NCBI GenBank assembly: GCA_900766745.1
Contig: CAAFWR010000033.1
Location: 49,923-113,922, forward strand
Direction of reading: 5' to 3'
Source of the DNA: Methanobacteriaceae archaeon
GTDB taxonomy: Archaea; Methanobacteriota; Methanobacteria; Methanobacteriales; Methanobacteriaceae
Length of the DNA stretch: 64,000 bases
Every line of letters starts with the position of its first letter. The first letter of the stretch is position 1. The position numbers were made by a program, and so were the translations under genes. The notes under the pieces were generated by a model that worked only from the letters and a program-made list of their open reading frames with translations, was not told the origin of the DNA and ran no database searches. This document shows, in pieces, positions 1-9,913 of the stretch.

Positions 1-1336
1 ATCTTTCATTTTTATCAATAATTTCTTCATTAATCTTTTTTAATTCAGCTTCGATATTTTCTAGAAATTCATCAACAACCTCATCTAATTTAGACAAGTC
101 TGTATCAATTTCATTAATTTTATCTTTTTCTAAACCAAATTCTGTTAGTTGCTTTTTAGAATTATTAATAAATTCCTTAAGTTCATTACTGATTTTTTCA
201 CTTTCTTCAATTAAATTTGATTTATCTTCTTCTAAATTGCCAAGCCCTATTAATTCTTTTTCAATACCGTTTTTCTTTTCATTTAAGTTTTTGATATCTT
301 CTTCAGCTTCATTATATTTGTTTTTTCCTTTTTCTGAATTTTTTAAAATTTCTTCCTGAGTATTAATGGAATCAATTTTGCTTTCTAGCTCTTCTTCTTT
401 ATCTCTCAATTGTTCAATATTTTTTACCGCATTTTCAAATTCAAGATATAAAGGAAGTTTTTTAATTTGATTCTGAAGTATTGTTAATTTTTCTCCAGCT
501 TCATCAATCTTGGATAAGCTTTCTTGAATTTGATTTTTATCATTTAGAAGTATTTTAAGAGCATTTTCTTCTGCATTTAGATTACTTACGAACTTTTCAT
601 ATATTTCTTTTTCACGTTCTATGTTCAGTTTTGCAGTGTGATTCTCCTCTTGAATTTTTCGAATACCTTTTAGTTTTTCTTCTAATCCATGGCCTTGATC
701 CTTTAAATTTTTAAGTTCGGCTACTTTCTTATTATGTTCCTCTTCCAAGTTACCGGACATGGAAAGTTTTCCTTTAAGCTCTGCTTTCTTGTTTTCATAA
801 TGTGATATGATAGGCTGAATGTTTTTCCATGCATTTTCAAGAGAATCTAAACCTAATAATTTCCCTATTAATAATTTTTTTTCAGCAGGAGATTTATTTA
901 CAAGCTCTGCAATTTCTCCTTGCCTTACATATATTGCATTTAAAAATAAATCTGAGTCGATAGCAAGTATCTTAGATAGTTGTGATGATACCTCTTTATC
1001 TCCTACAGCTAAAGGCATAAATTCGCCAATATCGATTGATTTTTTAAATAATTTAGAAACTAATTTTTCTCCGGATCTTTCACGAACAATTTTATAGTCT
1101 TTACCATTAACATTAAATTCTAATTCAACAACCATTGGTTCACTACTATTATTTCTTACAAGTTCACCAATCTTTTTTGCTCCATGTTGTTTAAATAAAG
1201 CAAAACTGATTCCTTCTAAGATTGTTGATTTTCCTGCTCCATTTTCACCAACTATAATAGTAATTCCTTTGTTAAATGTGATTTCAGCATTTTGATAAGA
1301 CTTGAAATTTTTTAGAAATAGCTTTTTAAAAATCAT
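1..1336 (-). CDS. rad50: DNA double-strand break repair ATPase Rad50 (partial, C-terminus beyond left edge)
   Basis: SMC-like ATPase that works with Mre11 in resection of DNA ends. About 445 N-terminal codons lie in the window with no stop before base 1. The product begins MIFKKLFLKNFKSYQ; the Walker A motif GENGAGKST is at about residues 30-38, and a Q-loop (NAIYVRQGE) follows near residue 140. From about residue 175 on it is Lys/Glu/Leu-rich coiled coil; the zinc hook and Walker B would lie outside the window. The ATG overlaps the mre11 stop as ATGA, so the two are translationally coupled. It is the last gene of nurA-herA-mre11-rad50. Confidence 0.95.
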   Translation of the reverse strand, partial: MIFKKLFLKNFKSYQNAEITFNKGITIIVGENGAGKSTILEGISFALFKQHGAKKIGELVRNNSSEPMVVELEFNVNGKDYKIVRERSGEKLVSKLFKKSIDIGEFMPLAVGDKEVSSQLSKILAIDSDLFLNAIYVRQGEIAELVNKSPAEKKLLIGKLLGLDSLENAWKNIQPIISHYENKKAELKGKLSMSGNLEEEHNKKVAELKNLKDQGHGLEEKLKGIRKIQEENHTAKLNIEREKEIYEKFVSNLNAEENALKILLNDKNQIQESLSKIDEAGEKLTILQNQIKKLPLYLEFENAVKNIEQLRDKEEELESKIDSINTQEEILKNSEKGKNKYNEAEEDIKNLNEKKNGIEKELIGLGNLEEDKSNLIEESEKISNELKEFINNSKKQLTEFGLEKDKINEIDTDLSKLDEVVDEFLENIEAELKKINEEIIDKNER

Positions 1337-2553
1337 TGTGCTGCCTCTTTAAATACAATTGTCTTTTTTTCTTCTTCAGTCTTTTCGGTTTTAGTTGGTT
1401 TGTTATTGTCAACAACTATTGAGTCAAAATTGTTTTCAAAATAATTTTCAGTAATGTTATATGCTTCTTTTTCTGAATTCCTGTATAATGCTTCGTATAA
1501 ATCGACACCTAATTTAACAATACTGTCATTTCCAAATTCCCCTAATTTTTTAGCTAAAAGTTCTTTTGGCCCTAATTTGTTTGAAGAAATGATTTCAAGT
1601 TCTTCTTCATCATCAAATTTAAAAATTGGTCTTATCATTAATGTTGACTCTGAGAGCTCAGAATTTATTAAATCATGAACATCATCAACATTTCTATCTA
1701 CATTAAGTATTGTTAAGTTCACAATTGGTTTTTTATCAAGTTTTTCAATATCCACTTTTAGACGTTCTAAATCATTTTCAAGGTTTTTAAAATCAATAGT
1801 TATGTTTATGAATTTTCTAGAAATTGGAACAGTTATTCTTTTTACTTTTGGTTTATCATCGTCTAAATCAACAATAACAAATCCCCTACCATTTTTAAGA
1901 TAATCGTTATATTCATTACTTCTTAAAATATCAATAGATCCTGGATACACAAGTTTTCCTTTTCCAAAATCATCTTCAATATAATTATGAAGATGACCAA
2001 AAGCATAATAATCAAAGTTATCTGGTATGTCACCAATTTCCAATTCATAATTAACATTTAAATATTTATCTATTCCTTGGTGAAGAGTTAAAATAGACTT
2101 ATCATATTGTGCTGCTTTTGAAGATAATTCTGCAAGTTTCTTTTTTAATACATTACTTTGTGAATTTGGAACATAAGGAAATCCTGCGATAAATACATCA
2201 TCATAAACATAATTAGTGTTAATTCCACTTATTAATTTAATTCCAAGTTTTTTAAATAATACCTGTGGTGGAATTGCATGTTTACTTAAAAGAGAATCAT
2301 GGTTTCCTACAATTGCATACATCGGAATTCCTGCACCTTTTAATCTTAACACTGCTTTCTGAAAAACTAAAAGTGCATTTGGTGATGGTTTTGCAGATTC
2401 AAACAAATCACCAGAATGTATTACAAAATCGACTTTTTCTTGTATTATTCTATCTATAATCCTATCGAATACTTCATATAGGTCTTTTTCACGTTCTTGA
2501 AGTCCGTACTGTCTAAAACCTAAATGAGAATCCGCTAAATGTGCAAATTTCAT
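1333..2553 (-). CDS. mre11: DNA double-strand break repair nuclease Mre11
   Basis: Mn-dependent calcineurin-type phosphoesterase, nuclease partner of Rad50. The phosphodiesterase motifs are all present in order: DSH (Asp8, His10), SGDLF (Asp49), GNHD (residues 83-86), LHQG (His158) and GHLH (186-189). The C-terminal third carries a capping and Rad50-binding region, ending in a Lys/Glu-rich tail. Length 406 aa is usual for archaeal Mre11. It lies 84 bp after herA, so it may have its own AT-rich promoter, and it overlaps rad50 by 4 bp. All catalytic residues are intact. Confidence 0.96.
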   Translation of the reverse strand: MKFAHLADSHLGFRQYGLQEREKDLYEVFDRIIDRIIQEKVDFVIHSGDLFESAKPSPNALLVFQKAVLRLKGAGIPMYAIVGNHDSLLSKHAIPPQVLFKKLGIKLISGINTNYVYDDVFIAGFPYVPNSQSNVLKKKLAELSSKAAQYDKSILTLHQGIDKYLNVNYELEIGDIPDNFDYYAFGHLHNYIEDDFGKGKLVYPGSIDILRSNEYNDYLKNGRGFVIVDLDDDKPKVKRITVPISRKFINITIDFKNLENDLERLKVDIEKLDKKPIVNLTILNVDRNVDDVHDLINSELSESTLMIRPIFKFDDEEELEIISSNKLGPKELLAKKLGEFGNDSIVKLGVDLYEALYRNSEKEAYNITENYFENNFDSIVVDNNKPTKTEKTEEEKKTIVFKEAAQ

Positions 2554-2637
2554 TATAATTACCTATTAATTTTAATCAATAAACACTTATCAAATTATTT
2601 AAATATTTGTTATGAGACTTATTTAATATTTTTTAAA

Positions 2638-4149
2638 TCAATAATCATAACCTAAATTCATTAATTCATCTTCTTGTTTTTTTACTTCTTCATCAATTTC
2701 TCCTTTATATTTAGCTATTTCAGAAATAACATCAATATCTCCACCATATCTTCTTCCTTTAAATTCATCAATCTTAACTAATGTTGGTACTTTTGTCATT
2801 AACCCTAATACTACTGCTTCTCCAACATTTAATGAGGGTAATTGCTTTACAAGATCTTCAGATAGACTCTCACTTGCTGATTGAACATGCCTTTGATCAT
2901 CTGGTTCCACCAATCTTAAAATAATCATATTATTCATTTGGGATAATGCATCCTGATCAACAGTTTTTGGAGACTGACTTACTAAACATAAACCAAGACC
3001 AAATTTTCTCCCTTCACGAGCAACTCTTTGAATCCAAAATTTAGAATCAGAATCCCTTCTTTTTGGAGCTAAAATATGGGCTTCTTCAAGAATAAAGAAT
3101 ACTGGAAACTCAAGAACCTTATTTGAACTTTTATTAAAGAAATTCTTACGACGTTGGAGGGAGTTTCTTAGAATATGGCTTACAAGTACTTCTGCAGCAT
3201 ATTCATCAGTTTGGCTTAAATCAAGTACATTAGCTTTTCCTATTTCAATACTGGATATAATATTTCCACGGTTTGTATCGAATAAATTAGAGTATTTCTC
3301 CATTAAATCTTCAATTTTGTTTAAAACCGCCTGAATATCTCCTTTTTCACCAGAACTTTTTTCTTCATCATTATATTCTACTGTTAAAACATCCTTAATT
3401 ATTTGCAGAAAGTTATTTGTTGTTGCCTCTCCATTTTCTACTTTCTTATTAGCTTTTTTAAAAGCTTTTCTAAATTGTGATTCTTGTTTAAATGCATTGT
3501 TTGGAATATTAGCTAATTTTTTTATTTCATTAAAGGACATGTAATGTGGATTTATGGAAGGTTTTATTATGTTTACTTCACCGTTTTTAAATTCAGCATC
3601 TTTATACTCGCCATGCATATCAAAGATAAAAACAGGTATGCTATAATCCAGCATTCCATCTATCAATACGGAAACTGTATTTGATTTTCCAGCCCCAGTC
3701 ATTGCTAAAATTGCCAAATGTCTTGTTAATATTGAATTTGCATTTACTCCAACTTCAACATCCTTTTGATTTATAAGTGATCCTAATTTCAATGGATTTT
3801 TTACTTTAAATACATCTTTTAGAATTTTTTTATCAGCAATTTCTACTGGTGTTCCTGGTGGTGCTGGTGTTCTTGGAAGTTTTAAGTTGTCTTTAATATC
3901 TCCCAGAATCTTTATTTTTCCTTTAATATATGATTCGTTTCCTTCTATTTGCGCTATCATTTCTACTGTATCAAAGCTATAGATATCATCTGTTAATGAA
4001 ACATTTCCACGTATCATAGCTTCAATCATGCCCAGTACCTGTTTTCCATCATATTTAAGACAAACATATTCTCCAACTTGTGGCATTTCTTTTGATATAA
4101 AGCTTACTTCAGTAGGTGTTGTCTCTCCAATACATCTTCCGATTATCAT
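2638..4149 (-). CDS. herA: DNA double-strand break repair helicase HerA
   Basis: Hexameric bipolar DNA translocase of the FtsK-HerA family that drives NurA in end resection. An N-terminal HAS-barrel (about residues 1-90) is followed by the RecA-like core with Walker A GAGKSN at 152-157, Walker B FFILEEAH at 351-358, and the arginine-finger region RVAREGRKFG near 375-384. Length 503 aa fits the family. Its ATG overlaps the nurA stop as ATGA, the usual herA-nurA coupling. High confidence. Confidence 0.95.
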   Translation of the reverse strand: MIIGRCIGETTPTEVSFISKEMPQVGEYVCLKYDGKQVLGMIEAMIRGNVSLTDDIYSFDTVEMIAQIEGNESYIKGKIKILGDIKDNLKLPRTPAPPGTPVEIADKKILKDVFKVKNPLKLGSLINQKDVEVGVNANSILTRHLAILAMTGAGKSNTVSVLIDGMLDYSIPVFIFDMHGEYKDAEFKNGEVNIIKPSINPHYMSFNEIKKLANIPNNAFKQESQFRKAFKKANKKVENGEATTNNFLQIIKDVLTVEYNDEEKSSGEKGDIQAVLNKIEDLMEKYSNLFDTNRGNIISSIEIGKANVLDLSQTDEYAAEVLVSHILRNSLQRRKNFFNKSSNKVLEFPVFFILEEAHILAPKRRDSDSKFWIQRVAREGRKFGLGLCLVSQSPKTVDQDALSQMNNMIILRLVEPDDQRHVQSASESLSEDLVKQLPSLNVGEAVVLGLMTKVPTLVKIDEFKGRRYGGDIDVISEIAKYKGEIDEEVKKQEDELMNLGYDY

Positions 4150-5198
4150 TTTAACATTTCCCTTCCTATTTTTTCTCTTATGTTAACTATTGAAGTTAAT
4201 GTATCCATGTCCTTATATGAAATTAAAACATCATTATGTGCTTTTTTAAGCAAATATGGATATCCTTCACTTGAATACTTCTTAATTTTAGATATAATTG
4301 TTAAAACTTCTTTTTTTGAAGCCTTATATGGCAGTTCTACTTTTATTACATTTTTATAATCTTCTAATCTTAAATAAAATATTGTAAAAACCTGATTTTT
4401 AAAAAACTCATTTTCAACAAGAAAATTAAATGGAACCTCATCTGATACCTTTTTATAGATTATTTTAGACATTCCTGATTTTCTTGTATATTTGTCAAAT
4501 ATTGAAATGTCTGGAATATTACTGTTAAATAGATCTCTATTTGTAGAAGTCTTTGATATTGCAATGATTTTTCTATTATATTGCAACAGTTCTTTTAAAA
4601 GTAGCAATTGTTCTATTGAAGTTAAAAACATCTTATAGTCGATTTTATTGTCTTCTTTGCAGAATTCGTCAATGATTTTTGGTGCTTCAAGTTTTGTGTT
4701 AAATAATTTTGTACTTTCTTCAAGTTTATCAAGACTTTTTGACAGCAATTCTTCACGTTTCTCATTTTTTATATTGATTCCTAATGGAAATGGTCTTATT
4801 AAATCTCCAAATAATGATCCGTCAAGTAAATAGTAATCCACTTCCATGTATTCCAGTGTTTTAAGAGCACTTTTAGTTTCTAAAACACTCATATATAATC
4901 TCAGCAAATCGTCAATAAAGCTGTCATGCTCTATGGTATTTATAATTGAGTCATCTAGGGTTTTGAATTCACCATCAAAAATAACAGATTCAGCGCATAC
5001 TGCATAAAATGTAAACGCTAAAAATTTTCTCTTGTTGAAGCTTCCATCACCTGCAGCTATTGAGAAATCTTCTAAATCAGCGTCAAATTTGATTTCATCC
5101 CATTTCTCAGAGATAGTATTTTCGTCTTTGATTTCAGGCAAAATTTCTTTAAGAGAATTCCTTTTTTTGGCTGCTTCTAAATATAATGAGTTTAACAT
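4146..5198 (-). CDS. nurA: DNA double-strand break repair nuclease NurA
   Basis: 5'-to-3' nuclease that forms a complex with HerA and resects DNA ends. The RNase H-like NurA fold is recognised by the conserved acidic motifs AAGDGSF (Asp51) and YYLLDGSLFGD (Asp126), the two best-conserved metal-binding sites. Length 350 aa. First gene of the four-gene resection operon; the 70-bp AT-rich gap upstream (5199-5268) should hold its promoter. It overlaps herA by 4 bp. Confidence 0.93.
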   Translation of the reverse strand: MLNSLYLEAAKKRNSLKEILPEIKDENTISEKWDEIKFDADLEDFSIAAGDGSFNKRKFLAFTFYAVCAESVIFDGEFKTLDDSIINTIEHDSFIDDLLRLYMSVLETKSALKTLEYMEVDYYLLDGSLFGDLIRPFPLGINIKNEKREELLSKSLDKLEESTKLFNTKLEAPKIIDEFCKEDNKIDYKMFLTSIEQLLLLKELLQYNRKIIAISKTSTNRDLFNSNIPDISIFDKYTRKSGMSKIIYKKVSDEVPFNFLVENEFFKNQVFTIFYLRLEDYKNVIKVELPYKASKKEVLTIISKIKKYSSEGYPYLLKKAHNDVLISYKDMDTLTSIVNIREKIGREMLK

Positions 5199-5268
5199 AA
5201 TAAAACCTGTATTATATTATTATGTTAATAATATTAATAAAATAAGAGTAAGAGCGATTGAAAACAAA

Positions 5269-6018
5269 TCACTCTGAAGCTTTTTTAATAGCTGATGTTA
5301 ATTCAGATATTTTGGATTTAACATCAGCAGTTTCTTCCACTATTGTACCTGTAACAATAATATCTCCACCAGCTTTTGCAGCAGCATAAGCCGCCTCACC
5401 ATCCCTTATTCCTCCACCAACTATAACAACCATGTCTTCAGTTGCTTTTTTAATATATGCTACCATTTCTGGAGGAATTGGTTTATCTGCTCCTGACCCT
5501 GCTTCAATATAAAAGAATCTTTGCCCTAAAAATTCTGAAGCCATCGCATATGCAGCTGGTATTTTTGGTTTATTTCTAGGTACAAGTTTAGCATCTCCAA
5601 CCCAACCAACTGTTCCACCTGGCTCTGCAACCATATAACCCATTGGAAGGACTTCAATTCCTGATTTTTTAACTCCTATAGACCCTAATGCTTGTGCTCC
5701 AATAAGCCAATAAGGATTGTTAGAGTTTAGATAAGTCATGAAGAATATTGCATCAGCATATTTACTTACACTACTTGTGTTTCCTGGAAATATTATTATT
5801 GGAACTTCAATATTTTCAGATAATATTTTACATGTAGAGTTTACATCTTCGTTATCAACGGTTGATCCTCCAATCATGATGCCATCAGTTCCAGCTTCAA
5901 TAGCTAATTGTGCAATTTCTAAAGCTTTTTCTGGGCTTTGCTCATCAGGATCAATAAGTGTAAAATGAATTTTTCTAGTTTTTAATATATCTTTTATATG
6001 TTTTTCAACATTTTGCAT
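5269..6018 (-). CDS. Geranylgeranylglyceryl phosphate synthase
   Basis: Prenyltransferase joining geranylgeranyl diphosphate to sn-glycerol-1-phosphate, the first ether-lipid step in archaea. TIM-barrel GGGPS/PcrB family motifs are clear: HFTLIDPDEQ at 18-27, GIMIGGSTV at 46-54, FPGNTSSVS at 77-85, YIEAGSGADKPI in the phosphate-binding region and VGGGIRDGE near the C-terminus. Length 249 aa is typical. It reads away from the L40e gene, and a T-rich terminator lies between them, so it is probably transcribed separately. Confidence 0.95.
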   Translation of the reverse strand: MQNVEKHIKDILKTRKIHFTLIDPDEQSPEKALEIAQLAIEAGTDGIMIGGSTVDNEDVNSTCKILSENIEVPIIIFPGNTSSVSKYADAIFFMTYLNSNNPYWLIGAQALGSIGVKKSGIEVLPMGYMVAEPGGTVGWVGDAKLVPRNKPKIPAAYAMASEFLGQRFFYIEAGSGADKPIPPEMVAYIKKATEDMVVIVGGGIRDGEAAYAAAKAGGDIIVTGTIVEETADVKSKISELTSAIKKASE

Positions 6019-6045
6019 ATTATCATCAACTAAGTGTAAATTTTT

Positions 6046-6091
6046 AAAAAAAGAAAAAAAGTGTATTTAAAGAGGAATAAATTATCCTCTT
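6046..6091 (-). terminator. Hairpin plus U-run terminator of rpl40e; stop codon in the loop
   Basis: Perfect 7-bp inverted repeat AAGAGGA/TCCTCTT (6070-6076 and 6085-6091). The L40e stop codon (6082-6084) sits in the 8-nt loop. On the transcribed strand a T-rich run follows at 6046-6060. It looks like a bacterial intrinsic terminator. Confidence 0.6.
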
Positions 6092-6228
6092 GGTTCTTTT
6101 GCTTTGTATCTTAAACCTTTGTAACCACATTTTCTGCAAGTAGTTGCACTAGCAGGGTTACGAGCATTACATTTTAAGCAAATTTTAACATTAAACATTC
6201 TGTTTTCAGCTTCTTCAAATCTTGCCAT
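6082..6228 (-). CDS. rpl40e: 50S ribosomal protein L40e
   Basis: A 48-aa zinc-ribbon protein of the large ribosomal subunit. It begins [18 protein letters not shown] and has two CxxC pairs, CLKC near residue 17 and CRKC near residue 31, ending in KAKEPRG. A strong GGAGGAG Shine-Dalgarno sits 8-10 bases before the ATG. It is monocistronic or nearly so: 107 bp from tsr3 upstream and a terminator downstream. Confidence 0.95.
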   Translation of the reverse strand: MARFEEAENRMFNVKICLKCNARNPASATTCRKCGYKGLRYKAKEPRG

Positions 6229-6310
6229 AGGTAAACTCCTCCTTAATAATAATATTAAAAAACAAATAATCGTTAGTTATAACTATTACTATAATTTTTT
6301 ATGATAATAC

Positions 6311-6319
6311 TATATAAAG
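6311..6319 (-). promoter_or_regulatory. Putative TATA box of rpl40e
   Basis: On the minus strand CTTTATATA with a purine-rich AAAA stretch just upstream, a fair archaeal BRE/TATA. A start site about 25 bp downstream would give a leader of roughly 60 nt before the L40e ATG. Confidence 0.4.
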
Positions 6320-6335
6320 TTTTAGAAAATCTTCC

Positions 6336-6851
6336 TTAATTTCGGGATTCTAGGAAATCATTTTGAATTTCTACAACTTCGCTACTTGTATTGGCTTCAC
6401 TGTAAGCCTCTAAAAGTTCATGATTCAACTCTAAAAAAGTATGACCCCACTTAAACCCCTGAAGCATTTCTTCCGCCTCTTCCTTAAATCGGGTAATATA
6501 AAGAGTAGCTGCAATAGCTTCAACAGTTGATAGAATACAGGGTTTTCCGAAATTTACAGGATTAGTAGCTATTAAAAAAGGAAGAGATCTGTGGTACTTG
6601 GAAAGGGAAAAAAACTTTTTGGATTTTGAAACCTCATTCCAAGAACAATCAAGACCTACAATTCCCCTGTGAGCTACAAAACGATAATCCTCATATGAAA
6701 CAGCTTTTTCAGCAAATGGGTTTAGAACAATGGCGCCTGAAGGAATGCGGTTTAGATTATAAACAATCCTGCATTTCCCCATCTTTTCCATCTTAATGGT
6801 AGTGCACTTTTTTCTGTCACACTCATCTGCATGAAAAACCGTAACATTCAT
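6336..6851 (-). CDS. 16S rRNA aminocarboxypropyltransferase Tsr3 (DUF367 family)
   Basis: SAM-dependent enzyme placing the acp group on a hypermodified 16S rRNA pseudouridine. Tsr3/DUF367 hallmarks are GIVGLDCSW near residue 63, RSLPFLIATNPVNFGKP near 88-104, LSTVEAIAATLYI near 107-119 and the C-terminal FKWGHTFLELN. It contains the N-terminal RLI-like metal-binding type segment DECDRKKCT. Length 171 aa is normal. It lies 12 bp after the end of the upstream exported protein gene and may share its transcript. Confidence 0.88.
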   Translation of the reverse strand: MNVTVFHADECDRKKCTTIKMEKMGKCRIVYNLNRIPSGAIVLNPFAEKAVSYEDYRFVAHRGIVGLDCSWNEVSKSKKFFSLSKYHRSLPFLIATNPVNFGKPCILSTVEAIAATLYITRFKEEAEEMLQGFKWGHTFLELNHELLEAYSEANTSSEVVEIQNDFLESRN

Positions 6852-6863
6852 CTAATCATCCAA

Positions 6864-7517
6864 TTAAGCTGTTCCAACTAATTGCTGATATGCAGTATAA
6901 TTTCCTTTCTTAGCTTCCTTAACTAGATTAGCACTGTTATCTAAAACCGCCTGGTCAACACCAAAGATTTCATTTAAAGCAGGTACTGTGCTGTTATGTT
7001 TTAAAGTAAGTGAAGAGAGTAACGGTGCTACATATCCTTCAAAAGCATCACAGAATACATCATTGGTAGCGCTTACCTCAGTCGGATTGTGGAAAATCAC
7101 ATAAATGATATAACTCTGATTTTCCTTATTAGCTACACACATGTAAAGCTGTATTGAAGCATTAGTATTGTTGGTCTCCTTACCAGTAGTTGAATAGATA
7201 TCCCAGTCCTGATCGTTATATGTTCTATGTTCTGGACCTACCCAACCTTGAAGAGAATAAAACTCAACTAAAAATGAAGCATTTTTAACACTAGACATGT
7301 TATATTCAATATTATTTACTTTGTCAAAATAAGATGCACTCCAATTATCTGGATTTTTCACGTTGGAAACGTTGCCAACAAACTTACCGGACATTATATT
7401 ATTATTAAAAGGAGTTCCTGTCTCTTCAGAAGTAATAAAACCAGAAACATAAACACCACAAACAATAGCTATCGCAACAACTGCAACAACTAAAACAATT
7501 ATAATATTTTTATTCAT
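6864..7517 (-). CDS. Hypothetical membrane-anchored exported protein
   Basis: No family recognised. 217 aa with one N-terminal hydrophobic helix (about residues 4-27, NIIIVLVVAVVAIAIVCGVY) and a polar extracellular domain rich in Asn, Ser and Tyr. The domain ends in an alpha-helical stretch (residues 180-215). The architecture, signal anchor plus about 185 aa outside, is common among small lipoprotein-like surface proteins of Methanobrevibacter. The SD GGAGAA precedes the ATG. It is divergent from the M14-like gene at 7674. Confidence 0.6.
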   Translation of the reverse strand: MNKNIIIVLVVAVVAIAIVCGVYVSGFITSEETGTPFNNNIMSGKFVGNVSNVKNPDNWSASYFDKVNNIEYNMSSVKNASFLVEFYSLQGWVGPEHRTYNDQDWDIYSTTGKETNNTNASIQLYMCVANKENQSYIIYVIFHNPTEVSATNDVFCDAFEGYVAPLLSSLTLKHNSTVPALNEIFGVDQAVLDNSANLVKEAKKGNYTAYQQLVGTA

Positions 7518-7673
7518 TGATTAATTCTCCTATTTCATTAATTATTGATTATTACTAACTATTTATTGAAACTATATTAAATAAATTGTTATAAAAACCA
7601 TTTTTAATAAGTAAATTATTTTAATAAATAACTACAAAAAAGAGAGTTAATGACAAAGTAAAAGGTTATATTT

Positions 7674-8366
7674 ATGAAAAAACGACCTATATACAAAATA
7701 TTACTTTTAGCATTGATACTGATTTTAATAGTGACGTCTGTATTTATATTTTCAAACGATAACCAAAAAAGTGAAGTGACCACTATCGGAGAAAACGTCA
7801 ACGGCAGTGTTCAGAAAATAACTACAGGAAACCTTGGATCAGAAGATACTGCAGTTATAATTCTCGGCGTTCATCCAAGGGAACATGAAGTCCATGAGGC
7901 ATTAAACGCAACAATGAAAAACATAACAAGTACTGACAACAATTTAACTAAAAGATTTATAATATATTACATTGTGGTAAACGATAACATCACCTCAAGA
8001 AATGAAACAAGAGCTGCAGGCGAACAGTTAGCCAATCAGTTCATCGTCCCTGACATTAAAAATGAAACACCATTTTTGGTAACTGATGTTCATGAAATAG
8101 ACAGATATTATGAATATCCGAACTTCATAGAAGCGATATCAAACAACACAGTGACACAAAATTACATAAAGAACATATCAAAGGACATCGGAATTAGAAA
8201 CTTTGACTTTAAGGAAGGGACAAGTCCAGAACTTGTTACAAAACCTATTGCAAATCAAGGTCTTAACACCATACTATTTGAAGTTTCCATTACCTACAAA
8301 ATGGAACAGAAAAAGGAACAGGCAAGAAAACTAATCTATGCAATTGACAATCTAGAGAGGGTTTAG
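7674..8366 (+). CDS. Membrane-anchored M14-like zinc carboxypeptidase homologue
   Basis: One N-terminal transmembrane helix (about residues 7-27) followed by a compact domain of about 190 aa placed outside the cell. GVHPREHE (His67, Glu70) resembles the HxxE zinc site of M14 carboxypeptidases/aspartoacylases; DVHE gives a third ligand, His140, and FEVS (Glu203) sits where the catalytic Glu is found. It is much shorter than standard M14 domains (about 300 aa), so the fold assignment is inferred from motif order. Only 3 bp separate it from nadM, so the two are co-transcribed. Substrate unknown. Confidence 0.55.
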   Translation: MKKRPIYKILLLALILILIVTSVFIFSNDNQKSEVTTIGENVNGSVQKITTGNLGSEDTAVIILGVHPREHEVHEALNATMKNITSTDNNLTKRFIIYYIVVNDNITSRNETRAAGEQLANQFIVPDIKNETPFLVTDVHEIDRYYEYPNFIEAISNNTVTQNYIKNISKDIGIRNFDFKEGTSPELVTKPIANQGLNTILFEVSITYKMEQKKEQARKLIYAIDNLERV

Positions 8367-9342
<976 letters not shown>

Positions 9343-9344
9343 TA

Positions 9345-9527
9345 ATGGATCCTTCAACTCCCTTATTTTTTTTAAAAATAATAATATTATTTGGAATTGT
9401 TTACTCCATAATAAAACATTTGAAAATAATCTTAATTATACTAGTCCTAATCTTTCTGTTTTTAATGATACAAAGTTATTTTGATATAAGTTTCGTTGAA
9501 ATAGCTAGAAATTATCTATCTCAATAA
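9345..9527 (+). CDS. Small hydrophobic membrane protein
   Basis: 60 aa, no recognised family. Two hydrophobic stretches (about residues 5-22 and 25-44), the second very Ile/Leu-rich, predict one or two membrane helices. A GGAGGAT SD formed by the end of the preceding gene lies 6 bases before the ATG, so it is translated with the nadM-moaE operon. A strong bidirectional hairpin follows. Confidence 0.6.
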   Translation: MDPSTPLFFLKIIILFGIVYSIIKHLKIILIILVLIFLFLMIQSYFDISFVEIARNYLSQ

Positions 9528-9534
9528 AATTTAA

Positions 9535-9561
9535 AAAATAGGATGAAATTCATCCTATTTT
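9535..9561. terminator. Bidirectional hairpin terminator between convergent genes
   Basis: Perfect 13-bp inverted repeat AAAATAGGATGAA/TTCATCCTATTTT (9535-9547 and 9549-9561) with a 1-nt spacer, bounded by A/T runs that give a U-tract on either strand. The mop stop codon (9555-9557) lies inside one arm. Confidence 0.7.
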
Positions 9562-9761
9562 CCTACTATAATTTCAGTTGATTTAATAATAGCTTGCACA
9601 TCGTCTCCTTCTTTGAGACCTAATTTTTCAGCTGATTCTTTTGTAATTACAGCAGTTATGGTATTTGGATCATCAACTTCAATTTTAATACTTGCTGTTA
9701 TCATTCCAAGATTTACTTCTTTTACTGTACCTTTTAATTGGTTTCTTGCACTTAATTCCAT
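9555..9761 (-). CDS. Molbindin-like TOBE-domain protein (Mop)
   Basis: A 68-aa single TOBE/Mop domain, a family that binds molybdate or tungstate as oligomers. It starts MELSARNQLKGTVKEV, the classic SARN(Q/K)L.G.V start of Mop, followed by the KI...ITAVIT strand and the C-terminal GDDVQAIIKSTEIIVGK. Likely cytoplasmic oxyanion store or sensor. The SD AGGAGAT precedes its ATG. It is monocistronic and shares a bidirectional terminator with the operon at 8370-9527. Confidence 0.9.
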   Translation of the reverse strand: MELSARNQLKGTVKEVNLGMITASIKIEVDDPNTITAVITKESAEKLGLKEGDDVQAIIKSTEIIVGK

Positions 9762-9913
9762 AATTTATATCTCCTATAATTTTGTAATTAATCGATATGA
9801 ATATAGTTATATAAATATTTATTGAATTTATACGATAATAATATTATACAAGATAAAAATAAATCAATTTCATATCGGAATTATTATTAATTGTAAAAAT
9901 AAAATATTCAATT

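Noticed and set aside
819-1097. 92-codon frame on + within rad50
   Set aside because: Antisense to the conserved Rad50 N-terminal domain.
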